Positions 22,094 to 35,286 are shown, numbered from the stretch's first letter. The stretch is DNA of 64,000 nt from Mortierella sp. BCC40632 (GCA_011634665.1 WAEK01000004.1:1413501-1477500); one strand, 5' to 3'. The notes: generated from the letters alone by a model not told the origin. Numbers and translations: made by a program.

Positions 22094-25000
22094 ATGGAGT
22101 CTGAACCCCTGGACATGCTCCACGCCCTGGGCGACTCTATCCTCTCCTCTGCCACACAAAATGTCTTCTCAAAGGCCACCCACACGGCTGTGAACACCGC
22201 AAAGACCGCCGTGGCCACTGTCGCGGCTGCTGCTGCGGCTGCCTCGTCCACAGCTTCGCCAACCGATCCACTGCCAAGCCTTGGCCAGGCTCTTCCCCAT
22301 GTCCAACCCTCACAACAGCAGATCCACGACCACCTCCCCGGCGAATACTTTACCTCGGACACCGCCTCCATCGGTGATCAGATCACAAACTCATCCTACA
22401 CCCTTGGAACTCTGCCCCTTCTCCAGTCGCTTGCCTCGCTCTCGCTCTCGATCTTGACTTTTGCGACAATGACTGTACCTACTACGCTCTACCGGCTTCT
22501 TTCTTGGTCCTTCACCCTTCACCTCACGTTCACGACTCTCTTAGTGGCCGGCGTGATTGTCTGCTTCATTGCCTGGGCCATCATCCGTTACCGCGTCTTG
22601 ACGAGGTACTCGCGTCTGCCAAAGACAGGCATTGGAAAGCACGGGTCCACGTTTGATCTACATCCTGACAACCCCTTCAAGAGTCCACAAAAAGAGAAGG
22701 AGACGCTCAGTTACCCTGACGAGTTTCTCAGCGCGTTTCTCTCCAGCATTAAAATTTTTGGCTATCTGGAACAGCCCGTCTTTCATGAGCTGGCACGACA
22801 TCTTCAGACCCGCCGATTGCCAGCCGGTGATACGATCCTCCAGAACCCGGATCTCGAGAAATCGTTTTACATTGTGGTCGATGGCTGTGTACGGGTCTAT
22901 GAGCAGGATTCAAAAGCCGATCGACGTCAGAGTGACGACGACTGGGATGGCGACCTGGACGATGACACCTATCTTGGCAGTGATACCAGTGATAGCTCCT
23001 CATGGGATGAACCTGGCTCAGGCTATCAGTTGCTGAATGAGGTCAGGAACGGAGGCACGCTCAGCAGTCTATTCACGATCCTTTCCCTTTTCACAGAGAA
23101 CGTCAAATTGAGGCATGATGATGAGCCGCTCAAAGAGTTTAAGCGTTTTGACTCGGGAACAAGCCGCCCAGAGTCGAGTCCCACGTCAAGCACGAGCTCC
23201 CAGTCCTCACCAATGTCCGAGCAGAGCCGTGCACACGATGGGTCGTCACTGTTGCCTCATTCGATCGGCAACAACAGCGGTGGTCATCGTCACGCAAGGC
23301 GGACCAAGGGCCAGAAAAAGGCCTCTACCTCTTCTGCTCACGGTCACGGACTTCGAACCAAGAACAGTGTCCACACTCCGACGAGCCCTCTCTCCAACCC
23401 GGATCACATGGCAGTCTTTGACAGTTGTTCCCGGGACGGCAACAACGACCTTGGCAATGGCAGCGACACCAGCGATGGACACGCCGAGCACGTGCAAAAT
23501 GACATCGAAATGACCACACCGCGCCAGTCCGACTTTGCAGGATTCGAGGACCTAGACGGAGATGAGGACGACGACCTTCTGGAGGACAGCGAAGAGGCTG
23601 CCCAATTCGAGCATGTTCAATCAAGACAGAGATTGGCACAACAGCATGTCCCCAGGACGACCACCCAGTCCTCGAGTTTCCGACCCAGGCCGATGAGAAA
23701 ACGAGTCATTGTCGCCAGGGCCATGGTAGACACGACGCTGGCCATGATCCCGGCCGAGGCCTTTCATCGACTAACTCAAAAATTTCCTCTTGCAGCTGCT
23801 CACATCGTGCAGGTCATCTTGATTCGATTCCAACGCGTGACGCTCCTGACTGGACACAAATACCTCGGCCTGACCAAGGAGCTCCTTCGCATGGAAAGAA
23901 GTATCAACGAGATTGGCAGCTATGGTCTTCCTCCGGGTTTTTTCCGCCCTCGAACCATGGAGTACCTGAAGGCCAAGTTTAGCACCGTTCGTGAAGAGAG
24001 CGAGGACGATGATCAACCCATTGCCATCCGGATTCGGAATGGTCGAAAGCAGTCGAACCGCTTCGTAAGTTCCCCATGGTGCCATTTTTTTTTCTATTTT
24101 TTATTTTTACTTTATATTTTGTATTTTGGAAATTCCGAGATTTATAGAATTAGAGTTGCTCACGTTGTCCTCAAACTCAATTTGACTCCTCTCTGGGAAA
24201 TTGATCAGGGCGGCAAGGGAACCGACGACGGAGTATCGGATAGCTCAAGCTCAAAACCATCGTCGCCCACCATCCACAGGAGCAGCAGGGACCATGTCCG
24301 TCATGGATCTGGATTCAGTGCCCTTCTTGGCGACGGATCCGAAGAGGAAGACAATTACCTTCGGGATCAAGTCATGGAGTGTCTCTCACGAAGCATTGGT
24401 CTTGTCCAGTCCTCTCAGACTTCCAAAAACTCGACCTCACTCCGTCCAGATATGAAAACTACAGGGAGCTCAGATTACTTTTCAGCCATGTTCCAAGCAA
24501 GTCTTCACTCGGGTGGTGCCTATGGAGGAAGTACCGGAGGTGTGCCAATGAGGAAAGTGGGCTCCTCGACCACCAACTCGGATACGCTCAGTGTCAGTCT
24601 CGAGGACACGAATGCTTCCAATGCATCCTCCACTGTGCCCTCGGTCATGAGTGAAATGGAAAATGATGTCGAGATTATGTACTTTCCTGCAGGAGCAACT
24701 TTAGTCGAAGAAGGTGAGCGGAATGCAGGATTGTTCTTTGTCATTGATGGTGTGCTCGATGTCTCCATCTCGTCCAAGCAGGATTTCAAATCGTCAAACT
24801 CAAACTCTGGAGGGACAAAGGACCACCCCAGAAATATGTTTGGACAACATCTGTCGTCAATGGATCTCAAACTCAAGAGCAAGCATGCCTTGTTACATCC
24901 TTCCAAGCCGTCTACTGCCAGTGGAGCGAATCACCGAAAAGGAGCTAGCAAAGGAACAACGACAGCGGTTGGGCAAAGAAAAGGCTCAGCTCTCCCTCTG

Positions 25001-27309
25001 TTTTCGATCCATGCAGGTGGACTCGCAGGATATCTGTCGGCCCTTTCTGGATACCCATCCTTTGTGACCATTAGTGCACATACGAATGCCTATGTCGGAT
25101 ACCTTTCCAAAGTTGCTCTGGACCGTGTTATGGAACGTAATCCTACCGTTTTATTGACTCTGGCCAAGCGACTTATTACTCTGGCTTCTCCAATCGGTAA
25201 GTGAGCTGAATTTTAGATTCGTTCCACGAGAATTGATGCCAAGCGGAGGAAAAAAAACTACTACTACTACTATCGTTCTAACGGTATCTATCTTCACTTT
25301 CTATAGTCCTTCACTTGGACTACGCCATGGAGTGGATGCAAGTTAGTGCAAGTCAAATTCTCCATCGCAAGGGCGATGAGAGTGATTCAATTTACATTGT
25401 GCTGAATGGACGTTTGCGAACAATCATTGAAAAGGAAGCCAACAAGGTCGAGATCCTGGGCGAGTTCAGTCAAGGCGAGTCAGTCGGAGAACTTGAGGTT
25501 CTCATGGGAACGCCATTCCCCTCGACGCTACACGCTATCCGTGACAGTGAGGTCGCAAGGATGCCCAAGACCCTGTTCAACACTCTGGCGTTACGACACC
25601 CAGAGATCTCCATCCGTATCTCGAGGCTGATTGCTCAGCGTGCCAGTGACGCAATGAAGTTTGGCGCCTCCAATCTAAAGTCCGAGGGCGTTACACCGGA
25701 TTCGGCCATCAACAACTCGAATCTGCGAACTATTGGTATCTTGCCTGTTTCGTCGAACGTGTTGATTTCCGAGTTTGCAGACAGGCTCAAGGCAGCATTG
25801 ATCAGCATTGGGTCGACAACCACATTGTTGAACCATAGCATTGTTATGAATCTCATGGGAAAACATGCCTTTACAAAGATTGGTAAACTCAAACTCGACA
25901 ATTGGCTGATTGAGCAAGAAGAAAATTCACAGGTGGTTCTCTATCTTGCCGATGGTGGTCTGACTTCCCCTTGGACCCAGACTTGCATCCGTCAGGCCGA
26001 CTGTATTCTCCTGGTTGGTCATGGTGACGACGATCCTGCTGTTGGTGACTATGAGCGACTTTTGTTGAATGTGTCCACCACAGCCCGCAAGGAGTTGGTG
26101 TTACTGCATGCCAACCGTCATTGCGCTCCTGGTAGCACAGCCGCATGGTTGAAGCAGAGAAACTGGGCCCATGCTCATCACCATGTTCAAATGTCGTACA
26201 AAGGACCCACCATGCTCGGAGAGCAAGCAAGAAAAAAGACCATCATGAATCTCAAGGATCATCTCGAAAAATTCTATACCAACATTCGACAGTCCAACTC
26301 TCACAAGTCCTCGCCCCCTGTCTACCATGGGGACCGGAGTGATTTCGCGAGATTGGCCAGACGTCTGACAGGACGCACGGTGGGTCTGGTCCTCGGAGGA
26401 GGAGGTGCAAGGGGTATTGCTCATATCGGAGTGATTCGAGCCATGGAGGAGGCTGGCATTCCTGTCGACATTATCGGAGGCACGAGCATGGGTGCTTTTA
26501 TCGGAGGATTGTATGCTCGCGAGTCGGACAGTTTGGCGATCCTTGGAAGAGCCAAAATGTTTGCGGGTCGAATGGCGGCCAAGTGGCGGATGGTGGCCGA
26601 CTTTACGTACCCAGTCACTTCCTGGACGACTGGACATGCTTTCAACCGAGGTATCTGGAAGTGTTTTAGTGACACGCAGATCCAGGACATGTGGTTGCCC
26701 TATTACTGCAACACGACCAACATTACCTTTTCAAGAATGGAAATCCATCAGGAAGGTTATGCCTGGCGATATATCCGTGCATCCATGTCATTGTCGGGTT
26801 TCTTGCCACCCCTTTGTGATAATGGTCTCATGCTGGTTGATGGAGGGTACATGGATAACTTGCCAGTGAATTTTATGAAGTCGTTGGGTGCCAAGACGAT
26901 CTTTGCCGTGGATGTCGGAAGTGATGATGACACAACGCTGCATAGTTATGGCGACAGTCTTTCAGGCTGGCTGGTGCTGTTGAACCGATGGAATCCTTTC
27001 TCAAATGTGTACCGCAACATCCCTAATTTGGCGGATCTTCAGTCACGTTTGGCATATGTGTCGAGTGTGAAGCAACTGGAGGATGCCAAGGCCACCCCGG
27101 GGATGTTTTATATGAAGCCGCCAGTCCAAGACTTTGGGACATTGGAGTTTGGACGATTTTTGGAGATTTGTGATGCTGGATATGAATATGGTGTGGAGAT
27201 GTTGAACAAATGGAAGAAGGAAGGGAAGCTGGACCACTTGTTTTTGGAGGCCAACGACGGAGCAGGCAGGAGCATGCGTGGCAAGCGGATTCGCCGCAAT
27301 TCGATCTAA
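22094..27309 (+). CDS. NTE1: Lysophospholipase NTE1 (neuropathy target esterase family)
   Basis: Three exons (22094-24064, 24209-25196, 25307-27309) encode 1653 residues, close to yeast Nte1. It is an ER-membrane phospholipase B that deacylates phosphatidylcholine to glycerophosphocholine. An N-terminal membrane anchor (LLVAGVIVCFIAWAIIRYRVL) is followed by cyclic-nucleotide-binding-like domains: one with the FHELARHLQTRRLPAGD motif, one with IMYFPAGATLVEEGE, and one beginning VLHLDYAMEWMQVSASQIL. Ser/Asp-rich linkers lie between them. The C-terminal patatin domain has the oxyanion loop GGGGARGIAHIG, nucleophile Ser1380 in GGTSMGAF and catalytic Asp1498 in VDGGYMDNLP, a Ser-Asp dyad. Intron 1 (144 nt) is stop-free and a multiple of three. 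The upstream region is long and C/T-rich. Confidence 0.96.
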
Positions 27310-27788
27310 AAATGTCAAAGAGAAGAAAAGAAATAAACTAGCGGAAAGCAATAAAAAAAAGAGAAAAAAGTAAAACAGCTGGTTTTTTTTTTTTTTTCCT
27401 CGCTTTCATGAACATTCTCATGTTGAAAAGGGGCGAATAATAAAAAAGTACCCATGATACTTTTTTTTTTCTCTTTTGGCGAGAACTGGAATGAGTTCAA
27501 CTGAGTGGGAAGGGGGCTGTATCATTCCTCTACCCACACTTTTCTACTCTCCTTTATTTTGTTCGTGGGTCGACCACTTCTTCTGTCCTCCATCCTATCT
27601 CCCAGCATCACTTCCCCGTTCCCACCCATCGACTCTCTTTCTCTCTTTCTCTCTTTCTCTCTCTTCTTTTCAACACTTGCTGGAAGCTCATTCAGGGACA
27701 TCTCGGATCGAGCAAAAGCCTTCTGGCCATCAACCCAAAGCACAGCTCCAAGTCTTTTCTTCTTTTGCTGGAATAACAGAGCCCTGTC
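27310..27788. other. Intergenic region 27310-27788
   Basis: Contains AATAAA shortly after the NTE1 stop, A/T homopolymers, then a C/T-rich promoter-like tract with TTTCTCTC repeats before the DOMON gene. No supported gene. Confidence 0.45.
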
Positions 27789-30360
27789 ATGTCCATGTCT
27801 CGGAGGATGGCAACACCTTCACCTTTCACTATGGCTTCACCAGCACCAGTGACGACAAGAACCACAAAAAAGGCTGTGATTCTGCTTGCGATGGCCGTCG
27901 TCTTGGTCGCATCCTCAGCCCAATCTGCTGAGCTCCAGACTACAAGCAGCAAAAATGTAAAAAGCATGGAAGACTCCAGAGCTTATGTCCAGATGCGACG
28001 CGAGCAGCTACCTCACCCATCAGCTGGCAATGGTAAATACAACCTTACAGCCTCTTTTTTAGAATATTGGTCAACTTTGTTTCCAAATAATGGGTTATTG
28101 AACAGCATTTTCTTTGTATTTCCTTGGTGACTTTAACCTGGCTCTCGTCATTAAAGACAAACCGGCAGCAGTGGCTCAGGAGGATGTGAGTGTCCTTCCT
28201 GGAGGGGTGGTTGTTCACAACATTTTGTTCGAAATGGATCACCCGGTGACACCAGCTGTCTGGGCCAAGGAAGAAGAAATCTTGTCATCGCCTCAAGATA
28301 ATGTACGAGTGTCTAAACGGGACAAAGGGTCTGAAGATAAAAAGGTCTTCATTACTGAGAAGAACGTCAAGGAGACGAAAGGAACTAGCGAGGAGAATGC
28401 TGAGTCAGGAAGACAGGATCCGTTCACACAAAAAGAGTCTGCCTCTCTTGACAAGGATACCACCCAACAAAGCGACTCTGCTAACAGTGGTCATTTCATA
28501 AACCCGACTGTGTCCACCATCTCGAATGAGCCTGAGGTCCTAGGAGAAAAGAGCGACGAGAAGGAAGATATCCAATCCAAGGGAGGAAAGGAGCAGACCC
28601 AAAGCGAGGCTGATGTGGTGATGCAGCTGGCTACTGCTCTCTTGTTGAACCAACCAGAATCCGATGACAATGACCCCTCCTCCGCTATTCATTCTCTGCA
28701 AGAAGATCTCAAGAGTCCTATGGCGAAGCATCGGCTCGAGGCGCTGGTGAAGGAGCTGGATCCATCTCTAGCAATGCTCATGTTACCAACTCAGGATCAC
28801 AAAGAGGTCAATGACAAAAACAAGATCAAGGGACCCAAGGAGGCAAATCAGGAAGCTCACCTTGACTCGGATATCGATTTGAGTACTGACATTTCTGTGA
28901 GCGACAAGATCGAAGCAGGAGATAACGAGTTGGAGCCAGCTCGTGAGCATGAGGATAGCACAGCCAACAGAGTAAAGGAAGAGTCAAAAAAGAGTCCTGC
29001 TTCCAATCCACTCAACAAGAACCATGTAGACCTTGATAAGTCGTCTCTTCAGGCGCCATATATTGTTCCTGACAAGACCAATCCCGATTCCAGTACAAGT
29101 GAAGATGAGGCACTCGACGACAACAATGAAAATGTCCAGAAGAGCAAGGGTCGTGTCCTGAGTCACCACCACCATCGGATTAGTGTCCATCGCGACCCAG
29201 ACGTGCTCGAGCTTTTCGACAAATCGAAAAAGGGACAAAAAACACGTTCCAAGAGCCAGCAGAACCAAGGAGCTGAGAGTAACATTGAAACAGGAGTCGA
29301 GGACGACCGAGTCCTTGATGAGAACTTGCCATCCTCCTCTTCCAAGAACTCTATAATCCCAGAGTCAATTCGAACCCGTGGATTGACTCCCATAATACAA
29401 GGTGCCCATCACTGCACACCGCAGTTCTGTGTAAATGTCACGATTTCGGAAGATGGGCGGTTTGCAACGTTCCATATTGAGCGCGAGTTGGCCAAGACGG
29501 GTTGGGTTGCGCTAGGGATCGGGTATGCAATGACTCTGGCCGACTTGATCATCTTTTGGCCCATTCCCGAGAGTGCCCAGGACAAATCTAATGGAGGTAG
29601 TCGAGGTGCGGTTCTGTCTCGGAGGACTGCACATGCTTATGTGGAGCCGGTTCTAGTGGGTCATTCCAGTGGTTCCAACGATCTCGAAGATCGACCTGAG
29701 GAGAATAGTCTTTATGCCGAGGGCGAATATGTTCTCCATAATCAGAATGCACTCACCAATTCTATGACAGAGTCCAATTCTATGCAAGCCTTCTCTTCTG
29801 AAGTGGATCAGAAAAAGTTTATCGTTCAATTCACAAGACCGATCGCTATTCAGAACCGAGCTTTTCGTTTGACCCCAGGCAAGGAACAAGATTTTTGTTG
29901 GGCTTATTCTCCAACACCCATCGCGTTGGACTCGGTCCTGGATCCTGGTGCTCATATTGCTCAGCATTTGAGTGTGGGTTCCTTCGCGATGGATGTCGGT
30001 GCAAACCAACCTGGACTGGGTCCTGTATTGGAACAACTTCGACAGCAAGAGGCCCTTCAAGTTCAAAAGGATCAAGATGCCAAAAAGAAACAGATTGAAG
30101 AGCTCAACAAGAAACTTCAAGCCGAGAATGAAGAACTGCAATCCGAAAAAATTGAGGATGAGGGACAAACTGAAAAGACAGTGGTTGGACTTGGCAAGGG
30201 CCTCCTCAAGGATACTTCCAATGGAGCAGTGGCTAATCAGGCTAGGAAAGGAATGTTAGGATGGGGTCATGAGCAAACAGGAATTTGGTCCGCTCTGTTG
30301 GGATTCCAGGGGATGTCTTGTCTTTTTGCAGTCTTGACTATGCTCTGGTTTTTTCGTTAG
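27789..30360 (+). CDS. DOMON-domain membrane protein with long acidic linker
   Basis: Two exons (27789-28032 and 28157-30360) give 815 residues. A signal or signal-anchor sequence is clear (residues about 27-47, KKAVILLAMAVVLVASSAQSA). A charged Ser/Asp/Glu/Lys-rich stretch of roughly 400 residues follows, probably disordered. From about residue 497 comes a DOMON-type beta sandwich: HHCTPQFCVNVTISEDGRF, FHIERELAKTGWVALGIGYAM, then FIVQFTRPI and FCWAYSPTPIALDS. DOMON domains bind haem or sugars and sit on secreted or surface redox proteins. A short coiled coil (EELNKKLQAENEELQSEK) and a single C-terminal transmembrane helix (GMSCLFAVLTMLWFF) complete it. No cytochrome b561 core is attached. 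The haem ligands cannot be assigned from sequence alone. Confidence 0.8.
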
Positions 30361-30844
30361 GAGGCGTTCTTAGAAAGAAAAAAAAGTATAATTCAGGTTC
30401 GTCCCTTGGCCTTTTTCTTTTTCCTTTTTTCTTTTTTCTTTTTTCTTTTTTCTTTTTTCTTTTTTTATCCTCCTCCTCCACCTGGACCAATTATCGGTAT
30501 TTCATTCCTCGTCGATAGAATATTCTTCCTTGTTAAGAAATCTTTTGAATACATGTTCTTATCAGCCTCGAAAACAACCTGGGGAGAGGGAAAGGTTTAT
30601 ATTGAGATGAATACCCCGGTAATAACTCGTACAAGCCTCATATTTGCTCATGAGGCGCCATTGTATTTCGACATTGTAGAAGAGGGTGAGGGAAAGAGGG
30701 AAAGTTAGAAAGATAGAAATAGAAAAAGAAAAAGAAAGAGGGAGAGGAAGAGGAGGGAGAAGTGAGTGAGTGAGAGGAGAATATTAAAAAAGAAAAATGG
30801 TGGTTCTATATGAAATAAAGGAAAGAAAAAAGAGGACTCTTTTT
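30361..30844. other. Convergent intergenic region with T-rich microsatellite
   Basis: Lies between the 3' ends of the DOMON gene and the transporter. It includes a (TTTTTTC)n microsatellite (about 30417-30466) and an A/G-rich run (30715-30790). No supported gene. Confidence 0.5.
30417..30466. repeat. (TTTTTTC)n microsatellite
   Basis: Roughly seven units of a 7-bp T-rich motif in tandem, immediately 3' of the DOMON gene. Confidence 0.85.
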
Positions 30845-31958
30845 CTATGCAAGGAACCCTCCCTTGTGTGGGGCGCCTGAGTCCAACAATCCTCGTCCAA
30901 AATTACGGCTCATTCTCCGGCCCACCTTGGTTCCTGTCAAGATACCTGCCGAAGGATTTACCTTGGCTGCATTCTTGGCCGAGTTGTAGAGCCAGAGACC
31001 CCAGAATGTCATACAAACTCCCGTCCATTGCGTGATGCCCAAGGTCTGATGGAAATAGACAATACTGGCCACAATGACGACAATTCGCTTGATCAACGAG
31101 GAGATTGAGTACGTCACGGGCGAGGTCATTGCCAAGACCGTAAAGGCAAAGATATTCTGGAAAAAGTGAGAAACGCCATTCAAAAAGAAGAGCCAGCTAA
31201 TAGTCCAAGTCGAAGGAGTGGCGCCTCCTGAATGATGATGATTCAGGTTGTCGGCAAACATCAATGTAAACCCTTCCGAATAAAGCCAGATTGGGATCAT
31301 GCTAAGCGCCGCAAACGTAGACGAGTAAAAAAGAATGTTGATCTTGTCCAACTTGGGAGTAGAGCCTCCAATCTTTTCCACAGGATCGGCTCGGACACCT
31401 TCGCTGTTACCCAATCCATGACGCTGTCCAGTGCCAGGGCCTGAAGAAGAAGATTCTTGCTTGGACTTGTCACTGGAGAGAATCTTTTTCGTGAATACGT
31501 TCTGGGTTACAAAGACCAAGGTCGAGGTCAAGGCACAGAATAGACCGACCAAGTTGTTGAATTCAAGCGAGAGACGACAAGCGAGCATAACACCTGCAGT
31601 CAGAGGTACCAACGAGAGATAGACTTCACGGCTGTAGGTCGTGCCCAAGATAACGCGATAAAAAGCTACTGTAAACAGGGGCGAAAGTGCCTACGGGACA
31701 GACGGGAAGAATAAAAAGGGAAAAAAAGTACAAGGGTCAGCCCAAAGATCTCTTTAACAAAGGACTTCTTAAAGTCCAATCAGTCGTGACCTTGATCCCA
31801 CGCACGCAGGCGCATCCTGGGGCTTGGCCATTTTCTCTTTGGCTTTGCTCCTCATCCTGCAGCATTTCATTCTATGGAGATATGGATTCCTGTGTGACGA
31901 TGGAGAGATGGGGAGAATGACAGGGCTGTAACTGGCCCAAGCTCCTTCTCTCTCGCTA

Positions 31959-31989
<31 letters not shown>

Positions 31990-33530
31990 GTCTGCATGTG
32001 CAACTGGCTCCTTGTACTCCCTGGACTCCTTTCACCCCTCCTCTCCTCTTCTCCCCCTTGAAGTTCAGAGCGCGCCAGTTGCTGAATCCTTTCGTCTATT
32101 ATGGGTGGCGGTCTTACCTTGATGGTGTGGACAACACTCAAAGGGACTCGACTTATCGCCACACTGGAAAATACATGTCCGACGACCTGGAACCCGACCA
32201 GGGGCGCGGTCATCTGGATAATCGCTCGTGTCGGTCGTTGAATCCTGGTTGATCCTGGTCCAACACTGTACAGGAAACAAAACAGCGACACAAACACGAA
32301 CTGGACAAACGTCAACGTCACAGGGTATCGGAACTGGTTCATGATCTGCTTGCCGATGTTGTTGGTTACGGCCGAGGAAAGGTACCAGAGAAGACAGATC
32401 AACATGAGCTTGGAAGCATCATATAATCGCATCACCACTGCCCATGCGGATCCAATGGCTCCTAACCGAGCCTCACTTTTAGGCGAAGATGATGCCGGTT
32501 GCCCATCAGCAAAAGATCGACTGGAGGGGAGTGCCGTCTGACTGTTGCTATTGAATGCCTGTTGAGCCGAGTGCAGGGCCTTGTTCAAGAACGGAGGAAG
32601 GTTGGCCGTGCTCCCATTGAAGGCTGGCCGAGCATTCTTCTTGAGCTGTTCACGTTCGTCCTCATAAAAGAGCTCCTGCTGGTACTGAACCTGTTCATTG
32701 TATTGTTGTGCTTGGAAGGCACCTCCTCGGCCGCCTAGTCCGCTCATGCCGGGACCGGCGCCTCCCATGTTGTAGATACCAGCTCCGTTGAACTGGGAGG
32801 TGAAGGTGGTAGCAGTTCCTGAGGTCTGAACCGGGGCACTGTAGTTGGCTGAGGATGAGGCCGTTGGGGAAGAGGATCCATAGAGAGCAGGTCCCAATGC
32901 TGCGGAGGACGAACGCAACGAGGTTGGAGAGCCGTTGCTCAGAGATGGAGAGGCAGATCGTTGGCTCGGATAAATTGGCTGGCCATTCTGCTGCTGTTGA
33001 TGCTGAAGGCCGTTGGAGACCAAGGGTGCCTTGGAAGAAGAAGAAGAAAGAGAGCGAAGGGGTGAAGATGAAGCAATTGTGCTTGGAGATTGGGAAGTGG
33101 GGGTGCTAGACGAAGAAAAGGCCGAAGAGGAGAGTTGGGAGGTGGGTGTTAGGTATGCGAGCGAAGGGCTGCCATGGCTAAGGTTACTGCTGCCCAGGGC
33201 TCCAGTCTGGCCATGGGTATGCTTTGAGTGAAGCGTGCGAAGAGGAGACGCTTGAAGTGGCGTATGGGTAGTAGCTGTAGTGCTGGGCGAGAGATTATCA
33301 GGGGGAGATGATGCACCAGAGGAGAAGGATGTCCGTGGAGTGGGCAATTGCTGGACATGAACCATCAGAGGATTGGCGCTCTCGGACACTGGATGGACAG
33401 GCTGCTGTTGTTGCTGCTGAGGAGGGGCATCAAAGAATGAAGCACCGTTATTGCTGCTGTTACCGTCCAATGCGGAGAACAGGGCATCAGCAGTGGGGAT
33501 GTGGCTCGAGGCCGTTGCGGCAGTTGCCAT
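30845..33530 (-). CDS. Sly41/TPT-like (drug/metabolite superfamily) transporter
   Basis: Two exons (33530-32118 and 31690-30845) encode 752 residues. I start at the ATG giving MATAATASSHIPTADAL; a longer frame opens only with GTG. The first 360 or so residues are Ser/Thr/Gln/Pro-rich and unstructured (QQQQQ, SSSSS and ASSS runs). The rest is a triose-phosphate-transporter (TPT) type 10-helix domain: KLMLICLLWYLSSAVTNNIGK, YPVTLTFVQFVFVSLFCFLY, APLVGFQVVGHVFSS, LSVVHTIK/ALSPLFTVAFYR, NNLVGLFCALTSTLVFVTQ, VTYSISSLIKRIVVIVASI and ITQWTGVCMTFWGLWLYN. These match the Sly41 group of ER/Golgi transporters. The substrate is unknown. The single intron contains a 27-base poly-T tract (31963-31989). The long N-terminal extension is unusual for the family. 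Confidence 0.9.
31963..31989. repeat. Poly-T homopolymer inside the transporter intron
   Basis: 27 T on the plus strand, which reads as poly-A in the sense direction of the minus-strand transporter transcript. It lies well inside the 427-nt intron. Confidence 0.9.
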
Positions 33531-34562
33531 GGTCGGGGCTCCGTCCTGAAGATTCACTGGATCGGAGAGCAGGGAGAGAAGAGAAGAGATGGGTGTACAG
33601 GACGAGCTGATGAAGAAAAGATGATGAGCGGGAGCGGAGACGGAGACGGGGGCGGAGCGAGGTAAAGAGAAGTGGAGGAGAGAGAGAGAAAGAGAGAGAG
33701 AGAGGAGAGAGGAAGAGAAAGAAAGAGAAAAAGAGATAGAGATAGAGAAGAGACTAGGAAAGGAGAATAGGATGCAGCAGATGATGAGCCGAGTCCATTA
33801 GACTGTTGTAGTGAGATGAATGCGATCTGTCTCTCTCTGTCTTTCCTGTCTGTCCTGTCCTGCCCTGTCCTGTCCGTCCCCTTCCCTTCCCTTCCCTTCC
33901 CTTCGAATGCTTCACAGGGGTCGGAGAGTGGATGTGCTCAGCCTAAAAATACAACGCCCTTGCTGTGCCACACCCGCATAGTGCCTTTTTATTTTTTTTT
34001 TGCTCTCCCTTCTCCTTCCTCACTCAACTAGCCCAGGCTGGATCCAACAACTGCTAGGGCCATTCAATTGAGCCTGACTATATTGTGTACTGTTGTACTG
34101 CACCACGCCATCGATTCCCACTATCCGCCTCATACTTCTCCTTTTCTTCATAACTTGTCTCCGATGATCGCTGGTACCCCATGGCACAGTTTCTTCTTTT
34201 TCCCCGGGATGTGGACAGGTCTCTAGCGTCGTTGCGTCGTTGCAAGCAAAAAGCTCGCCGGCGGGCTTACATGCATCCCTATAGAGGAGAGACCGTACTC
34301 CACTAGCGATACATGACATGCATGGTCCACGTCGCACCGTTCTAATCAATGTGGGCATGGACAAGGGGAAAGGGGAGAGGGGGCAGCCACCACCCTACTA
34401 CTGAGAGGGTACACTTTTGAAAGAGACGGGGCATGGCCTCCCTACCCCACCAGAAGTGCCATGTGGCTTGGTTTCGATTCAAGACAAGCTCCGCTTCCTT
34501 TCGCCATGCTGCTCATTGCCTCTGCAGCTCCAACCAAAGAAGCCAAAGACCCAACAGCTCCA
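33531..34562. other. Divergent intergenic region, transporter / PAAT-like gene
   Basis: Contains a GA-rich tract (33660-33760), TGTCCTG and TTCCC repeats (33840-33905) and a short T run. It probably holds the promoters of the two divergent genes. No supported coding sequence. Confidence 0.45.
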
Positions 34563-34821
34563 ATGGATGACTCGTCTAGATTCTCCTCCAACTATTCTAT
34601 TCTGAATCAAGGCTCCATCTCGGCGGTCGCCCATTTCACCAATGCAAGTGGCATCTCTGCTGTTCACTGAATTCTCTACCACGGAGGACTCAGGTCATCT
34701 CTATAGGAAGGGACGACTCATTGCATTTTCGTGTTCTTCGGACCACACTAACAAAAAAGGACGACCATAACTGGGGATCCACGACCCTGGACAAACCCCC
34801 CTTTTGTATCGGATGCCATAG

Positions 34822-35248
34822 GAAGGATCATTCCAGGATCAATGGACTTTAGAGAACCCAGATCCTATTGTCCTAGTCCAGACAGTCGACCCAGCCTCTG
34901 CCTCGGACAACCCTGTTCTATCAAAGATTAAAGCAGTGTCGTCGTCCAACCCAGCCATCCTCTTTACAAGTAGTAGGTCCTCCGTCGACAGGGACCTGTT
35001 TTCATGTTCCGCCATTTCGATCCTGTCCTCTGCACGGACCGCTGAAGTATACTTGGATGGTGAATATTATGGCACATTTCGAGGAGAGCCGCTTCCAGGA
35101 TCTGTGTCATCTGGATCTGCAGTTGTGACACCTGCTAGTGTACCCCTGTTTCTGATCCATGTACCATGCGGCTCGGGAACCAAGAATATTAGAGATGTTA
35201 TTGTCAAAGTAAGAGAAAGCAATGTCCACTTGTCAGCCAATCGGAGCG

Positions 35249-35286
<38 letters not shown>

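Noticed and set aside
27505..27852. Alternative upstream start for the DOMON gene in other frames
   Set aside because: Those frames stop before the domain; only the frame starting at 27789 provides a signal peptide and splices in phase to the DOMON exon.
33531..33557. N-terminal extension of the Sly41-like transporter beginning at a GTG
   Set aside because: Nuclear genes start at ATG; the first in-frame ATG at 33530 gives a complete protein.
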